Assembly (NCBI RefSeq): GCF_004331695.1
Contig: NZ_SJSL01000001.1
Span: 434,001 to 498,000 of the forward strand
Length of the DNA stretch: 64,000 bases
Direction: 5' to 3'
Source: Pedobacter psychroterrae
GTDB taxonomy: Bacteria > Bacteroidota > Bacteroidia > Sphingobacteriales > Sphingobacteriaceae
Part shown: in pieces, positions 62,811 through 64,000 of the stretch
How positions within the stretch are numbered: position 1 is the first letter of the stretch
Layout of the letters: each line of letters starts with the position of its first letter
Program-made: the position numbers and the translations under genes
The notes under the pieces: generated by a model
Databases searched by the model: none
What the model saw: only the letters and a program-made list of their open reading frames with translations
What the model was told of the DNA's origin: nothing

Positions 62811-64000
62811 TTAATTCTTTTTCATTTTACTCAGTTTACCGGCCAGTTCTATCTTAAGCCGGTTGAGGTCGCCTACCAAAGTCTGTATTTCCGTACGGTT
62901 TTCCATCGTGCCCTTTTTGATATCCCTGTACATCAGCATCGCCGCCCGGTATTCTTTCCTGGCTACGATTTTACGGTAGCCATAATCCATTTTATCCCGT
63001 TCTGTCAGTATCAGTTTACCCATCTGACCGGTAATGGCCAGATTGCGCTCCGACACTACTATACCGTGCTGCTTTACCATATTTAGCTGCCGGTCTTTTG
63101 ACATCACCGGACTCACCTCATACAGGCGATAATATTCAGCATCATTTTTATTGAACTCCCATTTGAGCCGGGTATACTCTTTAACACTGTAGTTGGGCGA
63201 GAACAGATAGATCAATGCACCAAAAATCAGCACAATAAAAACAGCTGCAAGACGGCGCAACCAGATGGAAATTTCCCTTCCGGACAGTTCAGTTGTAAAA
63301 AGCACCTTACCAATCACAAAGCCGGAGATAATCCCTCCAAAATGAGCGGAATTATCCACCTCCTTAGTCGTCAGACCACTCAAGAGCATATAGGCAACCA
63401 GTATAACCGTGCTGATGAGCAAAGCTTTGTTCGCATTTTTCTCAAATGCTTTGCTCGAGAGCAAGGCCAGAAAGGCCCCAAACATACCCATGATTGCTCC
63501 CGAAGCACCGATCATAAACCCTACGTGATGGGTATACACACTGAGCAGCGCCCCACAGACACCACTCAGCAGATAGACCATTGCAGTAGACAAAGGCCCA
63601 AGCTTATTCTCGATCATGAGGCCGATATACACCAGCGTATACATATTGAAGAACAGGTGCGAAATAGAAATATGCAGGAACTGAGAGCTGATCAGCCTCC
63701 AGAATTCACCGGATAGCACCAGCTCCCTTGAATTGCCTCCCAGCCGGAGGTATACATTGGTAATAAGTTCTCCCGGATTCACCATCCCCTGTTTCAATTG
63801 GAAAGCAAACACCAGAGAAGCCCCGGTAACCAGGAAATACAATACACAAAGGTTCACCAGAATTGGGGTAACCAGATAGTCCTTTTGAGGATAAAAGAGG
63901 TAAAACACATTCCTGATCTTATCCTTTGCTTTCAGTGGCGCAAGGTCAAGGTAACTATCGTCATGCAGGGCAATGTGCGCATGAAAATCAGCCAGCCTTT
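62811..64000 (-). CDS. Rhomboid family intramembrane serine protease (5' end beyond window)
   Basis: The frame is open from the stop at 62811 to the right edge, so the N-terminus is missing; a GTG at 63908 is an internal valine codon, since the frame continues upstream with plausible protein (APLKAKDKIRN). Counting from that codon, TM helices begin at 13, the HLFFN motif is at 84-88, catalytic Ser 136 lies in GASGAIMGM and His 189 in SAHFGG. A soluble, charged C-terminal tail of about 120 residues follows. Rhomboids cleave membrane proteins within the bilayer; the substrate is unknown. Confidence 0.92.
   Translation of the reverse strand, partial: RLADFHAHIALHDDSYLDLAPLKAKDKIRNVFYLFYPQKDYLVTPILVNLCVLYFLVTGASLVFAFQLKQGMVNPGELITNVYLRLGGNSRELVLSGEFWRLISSQFLHISISHLFFNMYTLVYIGLMIENKLGPLSTAMVYLLSGVCGALLSVYTHHVGFMIGASGAIMGMFGAFLALLSSKAFEKNANKALLISTVILVAYMLLSGLTTKEVDNSAHFGGIISGFVIGKVLFTTELSGREISIWLRRLAAVFIVLIFGALIYLFSPNYSVKEYTRLKWEFNKNDAEYYRLYEVSPVMSKDRQLNMVKQHGIVVSERNLAITGQMGKLILTERDKMDYGYRKIVARKEYRAAMLMYRDIKKGTMENRTEIQTLVGDLNRLKIELAGKLSKMKKN

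Noticed and set aside
63906..63908. GTG at 63908 as the start of the rhomboid gene
   Set aside because: The frame stays open to the window edge with protein-like sequence, and rhomboids of this type have an N-terminal soluble part.
1..64000. CRISPR arrays, tRNA, rRNA, phage or insertion sequences
   Set aside because: No regularly spaced repeats, no cloverleaf or rRNA signatures, and no transposase, integrase or phage structural proteins were found in either strand.

Overview
The window looks like chromosomal DNA of a member of the Bacteroidota, most likely a Pedobacter-like Sphingobacteriaceae. The signs are two SusC/SusD pairs, a sigma/FecR/STN-SusC signalling unit, many Bacteroidota-only families (DUF2480, DUF3108, DUF3109, DUF4476, DUF4834, DUF4843, DUF6427), weak ribosome binding sites, and -7 boxes of the TAnnTTTG type. 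The genus is inferred from gene content and style, not from a marker gene. I see no rRNA, tRNA, CRISPR array, prophage or insertion sequence.

Layout: 1-5861 (minus) holds a ROK regulator, a SusC and a SusD that runs off the left edge. 6172-8096 holds a Wzi/RemB-like outer membrane barrel and a small zinc-ribbon protein. 8277-14196 is a tripartite RND efflux operon (TolC, adaptor, pump). 14444-24846 is one long minus-strand unit: ECF sigma factor, FecR anti-sigma, STN-type SusC, SusD, DUF4843 lipoprotein, PKD-like lipoprotein and a TlpA-type thioredoxin, closed by a strong terminator. A plus-strand aminopeptidase P follows. 26861-27181 is a convergent gap with a long inverted-repeat, RNA-like element.

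27182-35977 is a tightly packed L-fucose locus: GH29 fucosidase, FucP permease, mutarotase, UxaA-type dehydratase, 2-keto-3-deoxy-fuconate dehydrogenase, FAH-type hydrolase, lactonase and an SDR in the position of L-fucose dehydrogenase. Together these can take an extracellular fucoside to pyruvate and L-lactate without phosphorylation. 36082-38001 holds three conserved genes of unknown role. 38068-44966 is an envelope region (PpiD/SurA-type foldase, LptC, an outer membrane barrel, CoaX, DUF6427, a glycosyltransferase) preceded by a possible 30-residue membrane peptide. 45379-50485 has YfhO, DUF4834, UvrB and YwbE.

50534-55587 is a second sugar operon (a secreted ThuA / beta-propeller / HEAT / cupredoxin fusion, a sugar phosphate isomerase/epimerase and a Gfo/Idh/MocA oxidoreductase), divergent from an AraC regulator. 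56787-58874 carries upp, a YjjG-like nucleotidase and a DUF4476 protein. 58916-62809 is a small surface-glycan cluster (flippase, two methyltransferases, GT2). A rhomboid protease gene enters from the right edge.

I see no clearly new defence or mobile system. The points most worth a second look are the structured element at 26883-27130, the hybrid fucose pathway whose first dehydrogenase has Asn in place of the catalytic Lys, the copper-protein fusion at 52558-55587, and the small ORF with nearby inverted repeat at 44989-45279.
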